DNA of 64,000 nucleotides from Strongylocentrotus purpuratus (lineage: Eukaryota; Echinodermata; Echinoidea; Camarodonta; Strongylocentrotidae), in the NCBI RefSeq assembly GCF_000002235.5, contig NW_022145596.1, forward strand, positions 5,859,565-5,923,564, given 5' to 3'. The notes beneath the pieces are model-generated. The model saw only the letters and a list, made by a program, of their open reading frames with translations, was not told the origin of the DNA and searched no databases. The translations under genes were made by a program, and so were the position numbers. This document shows, one piece after another, positions 36,092 through 46,985 of this stretch; within the stretch, counting starts at the first letter, position 1, and every line of letters begins with the position of its first letter.

Positions 36092-36252
36092 GGCCCGAAT
36101 TCACAAAGCAAGGTTTGAGCTCAAACCTCCTTTTGTTTCGCCAAACCTCCTTTTGTTCTTTACAAACCAGGTTTGTAAAAAAAGCGTAAAACGCGTCATA
36201 TGACGTACGAAAACCAAGGTTTGTCGACAAATCTCCTTTGTGAATTCGGGCC
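36092..36252. mobile_element. MITE, GGCCCGAATTCACAAAG ends
   Basis: Perfect inverted ends GGCCCGAATTCACAAAG and CTTTGTGAATTCGGGCC. ATG on both sides (36089-36091, 36253-36255). The interior repeats CAAACCTCCTTTTG and its complements, so the whole 161 bp can fold. Confidence 0.9.
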
Positions 36253-36546
36253 ATGAAGCCTATGATTTAGCCATCAAGGTGACACGAAACATGTGACAAT
36301 GTATGCATGTAACAATGTTTGCACGTGTCAATGTATGCATGTGACAATGTTTGCATGTGTCAATGTATACATGTTGCATAATATACTCATGTGATGTGAT
36401 TATTACGACTCGAGTCCCCGTCATGATACACAATTCATGTTGGAACCCTATTTTACACATGTCAACTATTGAACATTTTATATATTGAACGTTCGAAATG
36501 AAGTTACAAACATCGAATAAGAGAAAGAGCTAAAGTGGAGTTAACC

Positions 36547-36632
36547 TATTGTATTGTATAATATTGTATTATATTGTATTGTATTGTATTGTATTGGATT
36601 GGATTGGATTGGATTGGATTGTATCGTATTGT
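36547..36632. repeat. pentamer repeat (GTATT)n then (GGATT)n
   Basis: ATTGT units change to ATTGG units after 36595. In complement it is a run of AATAC/AATCC pentamers and may be the tail of a - strand retroelement. Confidence 0.9.
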
Positions 36633-38895
36633 TAAAGCCTTTCTGACTTTGAATAGATGAGTATTAACGGGAAAGAGAATCAATTCCCTTCGGAAGAGCA
36701 AGGCGTAATTTACAAATCTTTTTTAAAATCAATTTTCAATATTTGTATTAGTTTCCCATTGATATAATAATATTATTATTTTATACCATTTAAATCTTTT
36801 AGAATAATGCAGAAACAAAATAGGAAGAAGTTTAAACCATGTCTTTGCTGTAAGCAAAAGGTTCTTTTAAATGAAGTTAAAAATAAACTTTAGGGGAAAG
36901 CAAGACACGTCTGTCTTTATCAATACTGTCTCTCTACTTATAACAATAAGAAAAAACTTCAAGCAGACTCGGATGCTGGTCCTTTGGTGGCCTACACGTG
37001 ACAAGAAACACATTTCTCTCCTATTTCCTATAATGACATCCACATAAGATTCTAACTTTTAAAAATGTCATTCGTAAATGAGGACAATGTAAGCCTGAAA
37101 TTATATTTGTGAATATATTCAAATCATCTCTCCCATTTTTTTCCCTCGATATCTTTGCTAATAATACTGAGATGCAATGATCAAATTAATCATGTTAATG
37201 GAATCATAGCCGGGTCGCTGTCTCGACCCCCCGGTATGCCTGAGACTCTATGCCCAGACCTCCGGCAGGGTATTCCAACCGCAGATAGGCATGTTTCTGT
37301 TCGTACTTTAGTTTTCAAATCAAAATGACGATCCGTTTATTTCATTATGATCAGTATACTGTTAATCAGGGATCAAAGCTCAGAATAATCGGATCAAATC
37401 GGGGGGGGGGTGGTGATTTTAGCAGGGGCTTGATTATAACTATACGCATGCCTTCTTTGTGTTTATTATCATAATTACCCTGCATTATTTTTAGAGTTGA
37501 TGATGAACTCGATCTTCCGTAAACGAGCGTTATATGTCTTGAATAATTGTTCTAACACAGAGGCAACAATATAGCAACAGTGATTATTTACGACTATATT
37601 TAATTTCAAAGTTAAACAATTACAAGACAACAAAAAACAAAGCAAACAAACTAACAAAAATCGCAATTGAGTCGTGACAATATAGAATGATTACGCAATC
37701 TTCTGTTCTGATCACCAGACCGTCGTTCACCTTGTTGTGCATGACGTCATGGCAAAGAAAAAACCAATTGAGCAATCTTTGTCATGTGATCTGATATTCT
37801 GTGGGAACTACTTTTATTTTTTATAAAAACAATTCATTATCCTTGACTAATCGAACCTAAAAATGTGTATACTACAAATAATTATTGCGACACTTTGCCA
37901 GTATCAGTCATAGTTCCCAATACCATAATACACTCAGAACTGTAGATTTTGAGATAAACAAGGTCCAATATACATGGCGAGAGAAAAGAATGATTGAATT
38001 CTATTGTTAAAATCCATTTCCATGGTTATAATGGTCAATTGTTTTTTATGCAAAGCAGAGTTACTTTTTTCTGAAATGATGTTGAAAGAAACTTTAAAGT
38101 CTAACTTTAAAAATTATATTATAAACTATATGAGCTATAATTGAGATCTGGTGGGTCAATGCTATACTTTGAACGGCTGATTACTTGTGAACAGGGTGAT
38201 TATTATTATTCAATATCATGTTTAAAATCTTCCTGAATTTCACAAACAATGAACAGCACTGCACAAATATATGTAATTATACAAATTGTATAACAAAACG
38301 TGTAATTTCCAGACAGACAAAATTGAACATACAGTAATAGACTATTGTGATAAAATAAATAGAATCATTCAAACGAATCAAATCAAATTATTTCAAGCTT
38401 TTTTTTCCTTCTTTCCGGGCCTGTAGTAAGTTTTTTAAAAGAAAGAGATAATTTCACAATTTCACCTCACATTGCATCAGGATTTTGAACTTTTCGTTAT
38501 TTTAAAGTATTTTGGCATTGACGTCAAGGACAAAAATTTCATGATATGATATTAAAGAGATGGAAAATCACGAAATATGATATGGATTGACTTCCGTCAT
38601 CATATACTTAGCAATGAACATGAAGTGTTTTGTTTATCTTATATCGCCTTTTGATTTCTACAGGTAGGTGCATTAGAGGAAATAAACAATGGGAACGTGA
38701 TTAACGAGTGAGGAAAAAAAAATCTGAAGCTCATTGTGTTGCAACCTATTTTGTTTTATTACCTAACCTATTGCGTGTCTGAAAATATGAAGAAAATATA
38801 ATGCAAATGTTGGCATTCTTTGCAAAAGGGACACAAAAAAGGGCACTGCATGTTCGTTTCTTGCATGGGATTTCTCATTACCTCGAAGAGAGAAA
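36633..38895. other. no gene recognised
   Basis: AT-rich except a GC-richer patch at about 37205-37295, which has no clear frame. G-run at 37398-37407. Confidence 0.5.
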
Positions 38896-38897
38896 AG

Positions 38898-38929
38898 AGA
38901 GATGGAGGAGAGAGAGAGAGATGGAGGAG

Positions 38930-38978
<49 letters not shown>
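38898..38978. repeat. (GA)n tract
   Basis: GATGGAGGAGAGA units followed by pure GA dinucleotides. Confidence 0.9.
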
Positions 38979-38979
<1 letters not shown>

Positions 38980-39043
38980 GTCTACGATTGTACGACAAAC
39001 AAAGTTAATGCAATATCACATAAAATAAACACATCACTTTTAA

Positions 39044-39576
39044 AGGTACTATGTCCCATTTGCAGGCCAAAAAAATGAAAAAGTTAAATTCTAACTGCAT
39101 TTGAAAGATAATACTAATTCAGAACTTCCCTAAAAGAGGTGGGGCTTGAAAATGTCTTCAAGTGGGAAAATAACGACTATTAGTTGTCAAATCGACTTAA
39201 GGGCTATAGAGCCCAAAAGTAATAGTCTTGATTTTCAGACAATTGTACCGAATGGTCATAGGTTTTATGCTGCGCAAAGATTCAATCAGTTTAATCTTGG
39301 CCATCACAAGAAGTGGGTTATTGATGTAGACAAATGCTCATGTTCCCTTTACAACTCTTTTCATGTATGCTATTACCAAAGAAGAAAAAAAGCCAGTCAG
39401 TCACTCAATAGTGTTTGACAGTGAAGTCTAGCAAGTAAACGGGTTTCCTTGCATAATTTGAATATGAGGACACTGCTAACGTTTAAATTTCACAGATAGG
39501 ACATACATGACATATTCATAATTCCTGCAAAGTTCTACAACATTTTGAGGTTGGCTGCAAAAGGGACATAGTACCT
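39044..39576 (+). mobile_element. TTAA-flanked MITE family 5, copy 1
   Basis: TTAA at 39040-39043 and 39577-39580. Ends AGGTACTATGTCCCATTTGC and GCAAAAGGGACATAGTACCT. Closely similar to 40964-41497 along its full length, same orientation. Confidence 0.92.
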
Positions 39577-39862
39577 TTAACAAATCAATATTCGATATTT
39601 TTGGTTGAAAATTATGAAAATATAGTTTGCATCATGTACACAGAATAGAATTTTACAAATTTAGGGGTTATTGTATCATATGACTCCATAGTGTGGAACA
39701 ATAATGAGTAAGGAAGTCTCCCCATTCCACTGTCATTGCAACATTTATAACATTGTCTATGTTGGACATAATAAATTAATGGTGAAAAAAAACCCATGCG
39801 ATTGCGATATCATGACCTTAGCCTTATAGGGATATGGTGCGTGAAAGAGCGAGCTATGGAGG

Positions 39863-39865
<3 letters not shown>

Positions 39866-39918
<53 letters not shown>

Positions 39919-39961
39919 CAGAGAAAAGACATAGACAGAGGGAGGGGAGAAAGAGAGACAT

Positions 39962-40007
<46 letters not shown>

Positions 40008-40020
40008 GGAGAGAGGGGGA
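39866..40020. repeat. (GA)n / (GACA)n tract
   Basis: GA dinucleotides with GACAGAGA and GACATAGACAGAGG interruptions. Confidence 0.9.
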
Positions 40021-40583
40021 GCAAGGCGACAAAACGTACATCATGACCCTTCATCTGGTTAAATTTAAATCTACAAAAACCTAAAATGAAGAAGAAAAAA
40101 AATAAGGAGCAAAAGGCATCACCAGCATGGGTAACGATACTTTCTCATGAAATAAGCCCAACAAGAACAACAAAATAGTCAAAGAAAAACAAGGGATGGA
40201 CAAATAGGAAATCAACACACATGAATCAAAGTACATGTCTCATAAAATAAAACTAATTTTGATATTATGATTATCATTGCAGAAGGCCTAGTAGAAACAT
40301 AGTAGGAATGATTGTTTTTGTCATTAATTTTCTCCTCATTTTTTTTCTTTGTTAATTTTGTTTGCTTCAGTATTTTATAGCTACGCACTTTCCTATTAGT
40401 ATGTGGGTTTATAATGTTTGTGTGGGTTTGGGGTGTATGATTTTGTGTGGCGAGGATTTTTATTTTTGTTAATCGTTTGGCCAGGTGTTCGACAGTTTCG
40501 CAATACCAAGTTTATTTAGAGATCATGATTTTTAATTTGTGATTACCCCGATCAATATTTGTATTTGTTCTATCATATTAAAT

Positions 40584-40772
40584 GGAGGAGTGATGGCTCA
40601 GTGGTAGAGCAGTGGTTCCGTGAGGTCCCGAGTTCGAAACCAAATTGATGAGCTGTAGTGCCCCTTGGTAAGGTATTAATCCTAATTACCAAGTCCCTCG
40701 GAGACGACTTAAAGCCGTCGGTCCCCTGGTTGCTGCTTACAAGCACATGCTTTCTTAGCAGTCAGGTAAAAT
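40584..40772 (+). mobile_element. tRNA-derived SINE
   Basis: The head carries a pol III A box TGGCTCAGTGG (40594-40604) and a B box AGTTCGAAACC (40631-40641). The body reads CCTTGGTAAGGTATTAATCC, AAGTCCCTCGGAGACGACTT, AAAGCCGTCGGTCCCCTGG and ends TTCTTAGCAGTCAGGTAAA. From memory, this head-plus-body plan matches abundant SINEs of sea urchin genomes; the exact family is not asserted. It lies between the two family 5 MITE copies. Confidence 0.85.
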
Positions 40773-40963
40773 TAACAAACCAACCAATATTTTCAAATTT
40801 AGAAAACAACATTTATACTTCTTTTGTTATCATTCGATTTCTATGCCTGACACACTTTCTTGCTATATCAGAATAACAGTAAAATGATATCCAAAAAAAA
40901 AATCAATACACTATGCCGGATGAGAAAATAAAAGTCGTTTAGTGTTACGATCAAGTATATTAA

Positions 40964-41497
40964 AGGTACTATGTCCCATTTGCAGGCCAAAAAAATGAAA
41001 AAGTTAATTCTAACTGCATTTGAAAGATAATACTTATTTAGAACTTCCCTCAAAAAGGTGGGGCTTGAAAATGTCTTCAAGTGGGAAAATAATGACTATT
41101 AGTTATCAAATCGACTTTAGGGCTATAGAGCCCAAAAGTAATAGTCTTGATTTTCAGACAATTATTGTACCGAATGGTCATACGTTTTATGCTGTGCAAA
41201 GATTCAATCAGTTTAATCTTGGCCATCACAAGAAGTGGGTTATTGATGTAGACAAATGCTCATGTACCCTTTACAACTCTTTTCATGTATGTTATTACCA
41301 AATAAGAAAAAAAAGCCAGTCAGTCACTCATAGTGTCTGACAGTGAAGTCTAGCAAGTAAACGGGTTTCCTTGCATAATTTGAATATGAGGACACTGCTA
41401 ACTTTTAAATTTCACAGATAGGACATACATGACATATTCATAATTCCTGCAAAGTTCTACAGAATTCGAGGTTGGCTGCAAAAGGGACATAGTTACT
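40964..41497 (+). mobile_element. TTAA-flanked MITE family 5, copy 2
   Basis: TTAA at 40960-40963 and 41498-41501. Sister of 39044-39576, differing by scattered substitutions and small indels. Both contain a ~90-residue frame starting MSSSGKI. Over the aligned part nearly all base differences change the amino acid, so the frame is not under protein selection. Confidence 0.92.
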
Positions 41498-41815
41498 TTA
41501 AAGTATGTTTATTGAATACTAGTAATATCTTTGCCCGCTCTTTTCTTAGGAAAGTTGGCGCCTAGCCTGTAAGCTGATTGGTGGAACGCATAATATTGAC
41601 AGTGATAATCCCTGACGAATAAGAGAACGTCGTTTGAATTAGTCTTTGCAAACCTAGGACATAAACCGTATTGAAATAAAATAGCAATCAGGCAACGAAC
41701 TCTTTGACAGTCTCTCGCTTATGTTTAAATAAATTACCATGGAACAAAACAACGTTATCTTGGTCATCAAAAGTAGACAATTACACAATATTAGACTGAT
41801 AAACAGGATTTTGTT

Positions 41816-42505
41816 GTGGTTAGATACGTTAGGTTGTATTTAGAGTTCAGACTAATTGGCTCCTGGTATCTGCTGTACGAGCAAAGCGACGAGCGGACGG
41901 ACGCACACGCGCGGTGCCAAAGAAAAACCACGAGACAGCGTGCGAGCAGACCGCTCACGGTGATAACTATACCGCAGGCATCAGCAGAGAAAGTTCTCCT
42001 CTGGTGATATAAATCATATCAGCGGTGTGCCGTCAGGTCATAAATCCATTCGCTTTGCACTTGTGCCTCGCTTGACAGTAATTCAGTTACAATTTCATTA
42101 CTCGTCTGAAACTAGCTGTTTATTCCATTTCTCGGACAGGCTGCTGCTGACTCTACATGCCCTCGACAGAAACACTGTTTTCGTGTTTTGACAACCAAAC
42201 CAAGGATAGTACTTTTCCTGCAGTTTACTGTCCTAGAAATATTTGCTTCATCCAAGCCAAAGCAAGAGCTCGAGGATTTGAATTGTCAAGATATAATCAG
42301 AGAAAGAGATTTGAGGACCAATAACATTTTTCTGAGATGAACCAGTAAATACATTTTTGGTGGGACGTCTTGAGCTCGACTCCACATACTTGAACGTGGA
42401 TTTTAGTGAAACATAATTATTTTGCACAAATTGCAGGATCTTGCCAGAAATTGGAATACCCACTCACCACTGGAAGCAGAAAGCACCTTTTATCCCATCT
42501 ACTTG
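41816..42505 (+). other. possible 5' exon / promoter region
   Basis: Composition becomes GC- and CpG-richer around 41870-42000, after the last MITE. At 42505/42506 a good donor ACTTG|GTTAGT occurs. Frames exist on both strands (a 71-codon stop-to-stop + frame ending near 42333, and 42248-42463 on the - strand), but neither is convincing. It could be the untranslated first exon of the GPCR gene or of another + strand gene; inference only. Confidence 0.25.
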
Positions 42506-43069
42506 GTTAGTATAATTCAATCTTCCATCTTAATTGAGCTCATTCAATTCATGTTAATTGTAAAATTGATATGGATAGCCTGTATATAATACAATCATTC
42601 CTCAAATTTGTTAATCGAACCATGCATCTCAGCATTATTTCCTTAAATATATTTGTCATGTTTGTCTACGAATAACCATGTGTATTGAATCATTGATCAT
42701 GTGTGATGTTGGTTGCAGCAAAGTTTTTGAAGCTCCTGAGCCTGAGGCCTGGGGGTGTGCATTGTACTTCTTCTCGCGGTTGTTTCAAGTTCAGCTCAAC
42801 ACGTAATAATATTAAATTATAAGGAAACCAATTTAAAAAGAATGTTCAGTAGCGTACACATCTCAACGGCAGACCCGTGATCATAGGGGGGATGTTTTTA
42901 AAAACAGCGAAAGTCCTCTATCCTGGGAAACGTTACAACAGTAACTGGTTTTTTTTTTCATAAGGAGGGAAGGGGATTCTTCCATCCCTTGCAGGATTTG
43001 CCCGCACGCATTGATTGTGTCACGAATCTGATTTCGTTGTTCTTGTGCAATGTTTTTACTCTCAAATAG

Positions 43070-43222
43070 AGGGGGAAAATGACAGGAAAACAATATTTGG
43101 ATGATTCGCTGCGAGAGCTATTGGGATCAGTGGATTCGAGACAGCCAGCACAAGATGTGGCTGCTTGCAAATTGTATTTAGCCATGGTTGAAGTCATAAC
43201 TAGTCAGCAGAAATCAAGCTAG
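43070..43222 (+). CDS. possible 3'-terminal coding exon, unknown protein
   Basis: A good acceptor (TTTTTACTCTCAAATAG) precedes 50 codons reading RGKMTGKQYLDDSLRELLGS then VDSRQPAQDVAACKLYLAMV and EVITSQQKSS, stop TAG at 43220-43222. The peptide is helix-prone and compositionally protein-like. Two overlapping AATAAA signals follow at 43248-43258. The TAG of the acceptor is also an in-frame stop, so this is either a last exon or a 47-residue ORF from the ATG at 43079. A competing - strand frame over 42881-43093 (SKNIAQEQRNQIRDTINACG) also looks protein-like; at most one is likely real. Family unknown. Confidence 0.33.
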   Translation, partial: RGKMTGKQYLDDSLRELLGSVDSRQPAQDVAACKLYLAMVEVITSQQKSS

Positions 43223-43247
43223 TTTATAGCCACCCGCTGCAAAGTCT

Positions 43248-43258
43248 AATAAAATAAA
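43248..43258 (+). terminator. overlapping AATAAA polyadenylation signals
   Basis: AATAAAATAAA, 26 bases after the stop of the 43070-43222 candidate exon. Meaningful only if that exon is real. Confidence 0.3.
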
Positions 43259-46200
43259 CAGCACTTTTCCCAAATCCTTCCCAATCATATCCAAGAAGTC
43301 GTACATGATCCGAAGATCTTACAAAGAAGTCTGTCACGAATGATTGACATCTCCTTTTGTTTATCTTGCTCTATAAGACAATCACTCTCACTTAGATTAT
43401 GTTTATACTGTCAAATTATCAAGCGTTTCCTTTTCAACTTTTTACCATTGCCACTTCCCTACTATTAGTAATAACAAGATGACTGTGTTATTTCGAAGGA
43501 CTGATATATATACAAACATCTGTTCTTTGGTTATTACTTCCTGTTCTTTCTCAAGATTTACAATGGTTTGTTCGAAATAGCTACATTCATGAACGGAGCA
43601 ACATTGTCTCTGAATGGAGTTAGAATGGATTAATCAAAACCTGCAATATCATACTAAAAATAAAAACCTGAAAAGTAAATCTTCAGTTCTTTCGATTAGT
43701 TTCTAGAGATTCTTTGAGTGCTTTTCTTCATGTTTCTTTCCTTATTGTTTTGCATTCTCCGGAAGACATCACTTTCAACCAGGATTTCAAACATACGCAT
43801 TTATATCCTTAAACTTGAAATTAAAATGACTTTAATCATTTTAATTTCGAGGTCAAGAATAGAAATGCATTTATTTTTTTAGTGATGAATATTGTAATCA
43901 ATTTTGTCCCCTTTAAAGATAAATGATGTTCGTAACTTTTGTTTTCTGCTAAGTATTAGCAATTTGTTAATTTATTTGGTTGAATATCGTAATAAACTTC
44001 AGATTTATATTTCACTGGAAAGAAAGTAATAATTGTAACTTAAACTTTTATCGATCGAGATGTGGAGCAGAAATCTTTCATCTGTCGAATTTCTCCTTAA
44101 TTAGAATTGACGGGCATAAAGGTGTAGTATTACCATTCCTTGCATGTTGCCACTAAGATGTCCGATATTAAGTTACCTCTCCAAGTCATTTCCATACCTT
44201 GGTTGAAATATGACTGCATAGTCTGCAGTATGTGTTACCGTGACTGCCGATGGCGTTTCAAATCAATCGCAAATTCGGGGCTGCATGAACATACCTGCAC
44301 ATTATATTTATACATTTAGATGATTTGTGTGGGCGTGGTAGCCTGGTATATGATATGGCACCCATGGCATGAGGGCATGGCATGAGGGGTGTAGAAAGAT
44401 CACGAATTCGTCATCACCTTCGCCACATACCAAGACCGAGTTCTTGTAACATACCGCAGAACATGCATTCATTCACCAATTAGCATGAGATGAAATCGAT
44501 GAATGATTCGGCTGTAGAAAGTAAAAAGGTTGCTGGGAGGTCTTTATTATTTGAAAAATGTTTCATAATTCGAATGTCATTTTGTGATGACAAAATGAAA
44601 TAGTATGAGGGGACAAAATAATATAGCAATAGAAAAGTAAATAATGAAAGGCAAAACATCGCATGATTTGGCATGATCACAGTAATCATACAACCTTCTG
44701 ACAGTCATGCATATTTTATGTCGAAAGTTTTCTCAGTCTTCATTTAAAAGTTGAAATAGAATCTCAAGTTTTTAGTAGAAACCCATACAACTGCCTACGT
44801 CATCCAGACTAGTCAACGTGTGAATTTTGTCGGCTGGGTCGCCCCCTCTGGTATAAAACCCCATGGTATGAAGCCCCCTGGGTGTACCCAGCGCCAATCT
44901 CAGTTTCGAACCTTTCACCACTCCATGAAGCCACACTCGTAGAAGAAGAAACATCTCGGTGATGACTTCCAAATTCTATTTCTTGCCTTCATCTTGTTTC
45001 TCACTCATCCAATCTCTCTCTTTCCATCCCCTCGTCTCCCTCCCTGCTATGATTCACTCGAAACTGTAGAACGCGTTGTACTTTAGACGATGAGGGATAG
45101 ATTGATTCAATCTTCAGATTTGATGGAAACCCGATTTCTGTTTCACTCTTTCTTGATAGGGCTGCGATGGATGAGTCTAAAATATTTTCTCCATGCTCCA
45201 TCCCCTTCTTTCCTTTTCTCTGTCAACAGTCTATCTTCTATCCCTGACTCTGCAGGCTCCATAATTATCTTAAGAAAGTTACAAATGTGTCAAGACGTAA
45301 GACGTATCGTTATTTCAATCTCTTCAAAACTTCAAAACTTCAAAACTTTCTCCTGTCTCTCTTCATTTTCTGTTGACTCAAGATTTGCATAACGGCAATC
45401 TGCACTCACAAGTCACAACCAAGAAAATGCTAGATTTTCTATTCTGGGGGGGGGGGGGGGTTGCAGACTCCATCAAATTTATTTTTCCCCCTTTCTTTAG
45501 CAGGCCCTATGATTGTCTTAGAAGGTTATATTTCAGATCTGCTTATTTCAATACTGGAAGAAGAAAAAAATTATATCTGTACAATTTACGACGAATAGTG
45601 GCCATTATCTACACATTCTACATAATGCGTCTATTGTTGATTTATTTCTTTAATCTGTAATTAATTTTGATTACTAATTACCACACATTTAATGGAATAT
45701 CTCATCAGTTGTCCACTATCGTTTGTAAAGTCCTATTTGTATAATAATTGGTTTGTACACGTAATGTCATTGGAAACAACACAACATTATGCTAATCGAT
45801 GTTGTATCATTAATTGGAAAACAGACCTTAGTATTTTTCAAGAATTGTCATAAGTAAGAAGCACGAGTCGACTAGGATAGAACACGTGCTAAAATTACTG
45901 CCTATATAGGTGTGATTTATACGGACGAAGAAGCCATTAAAAAAATCTATGAATATAAACTAATCTGTATAATCTAGAGTGTCAAACCTCTTCAAAATCT
46001 TCACCACTTAATAAAATATGAATGAACCCTTATTCTTGTGAACACGTAATATGGTAATACCGTCCATGTGATAACCTGACACGTGTCACTAATCGGTTCA
46101 ATCTTAAGGTATGAAACAGGAAAAAGGATTAAGATCAGATCACAATTAATTACAGCGGTTAAACCAATTTGCAATTTGGGCGTAACTAAGTTAAAAGCGA

Positions 46201-46859
46201 GATCATACTGTCTTCGTTCATTACATAAACGACTTTTGAAACTCAACTCTATTTTTAACTATGAAACGATGTGAACATTTCTACCCACTCATTTTCTTTC
46301 CCTCTATGGTTCTTTTTTCTAACTCTCTACCTTTTCTTTCCTTCTTTCCCTCCCTTTTCTATCACCACTCAAACTCCCTCTTTGTATGTTTCTCTCTGCG
46401 ACTCATATGTACATGCAATATACAATTCTCCTGTTAGTTTATAGTTTATGTAATTTTTCCTTTTTGGTGATGTACCCTCGAAGAAGACAAAAATCAATTT
46501 GCTATTAAATTATTTATACAAACCTCACCATATCTGATCATCTGTAAACCAATCGTGGTTAGATTATCCTGTTGAAACGTGATTGATTTAACATCCAGGT
46601 GGTAGCTGACTTGTTTTGTTTCTGTTTTTATATCTGTTTGTGATCTTGAACTTGTTATTTTGTTGATGATTGTACTAGGTCAATGCTATTATGACTCCTT
46701 GTTTTTCCTGGATGTGAACAGAACTACAAATCAGGTATATCTGTTTGATATACCTGCCATTGCCCGGGCTTGACACCCCCCTCCATCTCCCATTTTCCCT
46801 CCTGTATCCCCATAATCCCCTTTTCTCTCCTTCCCTCCCCTCTCCACTCTCCTCTCTAT
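43259..46859. other. no gene recognised; transposon-poor
   Basis: Mostly unique AT-rich sequence with a G-run at about 45447-45460. Frames such as 44772-44972 (-) and 45090-45392 (+) lack splice or family support. Confidence 0.45.
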
Positions 46860-46878
46860 TCAGTTTCTTCCTCCACCA

Positions 46879-46883
<5 letters not shown>

Positions 46884-46914
<31 letters not shown>

Positions 46915-46933
46915 TCTCTAACACCCTCTCTCA

Positions 46934-46971
<38 letters not shown>

Positions 46972-46985
46972 ATCTCTCTCTCTCT
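46884..46985. repeat. (CT)n tract
   Basis: CT dinucleotides with minor interruptions, in a longer pyrimidine-rich stretch from 46770. Confidence 0.9.

Noticed and set aside
39146-41340. Shared ~90-residue frames (MSSSGKI...) in the two family 5 MITE copies, possible transposase remnant
   Set aside because: Between the copies nearly every base difference in the frame is amino-acid changing, and the ends differ by a shift, so there is no sign of protein selection.
42119-42333. 71-codon + strand open stretch ending ...RTNNIFLR
   Set aside because: It has no ATG, ends in a stop with no donor before it, and overlaps an equally long - strand frame; kept only as part of a possible untranslated exon.
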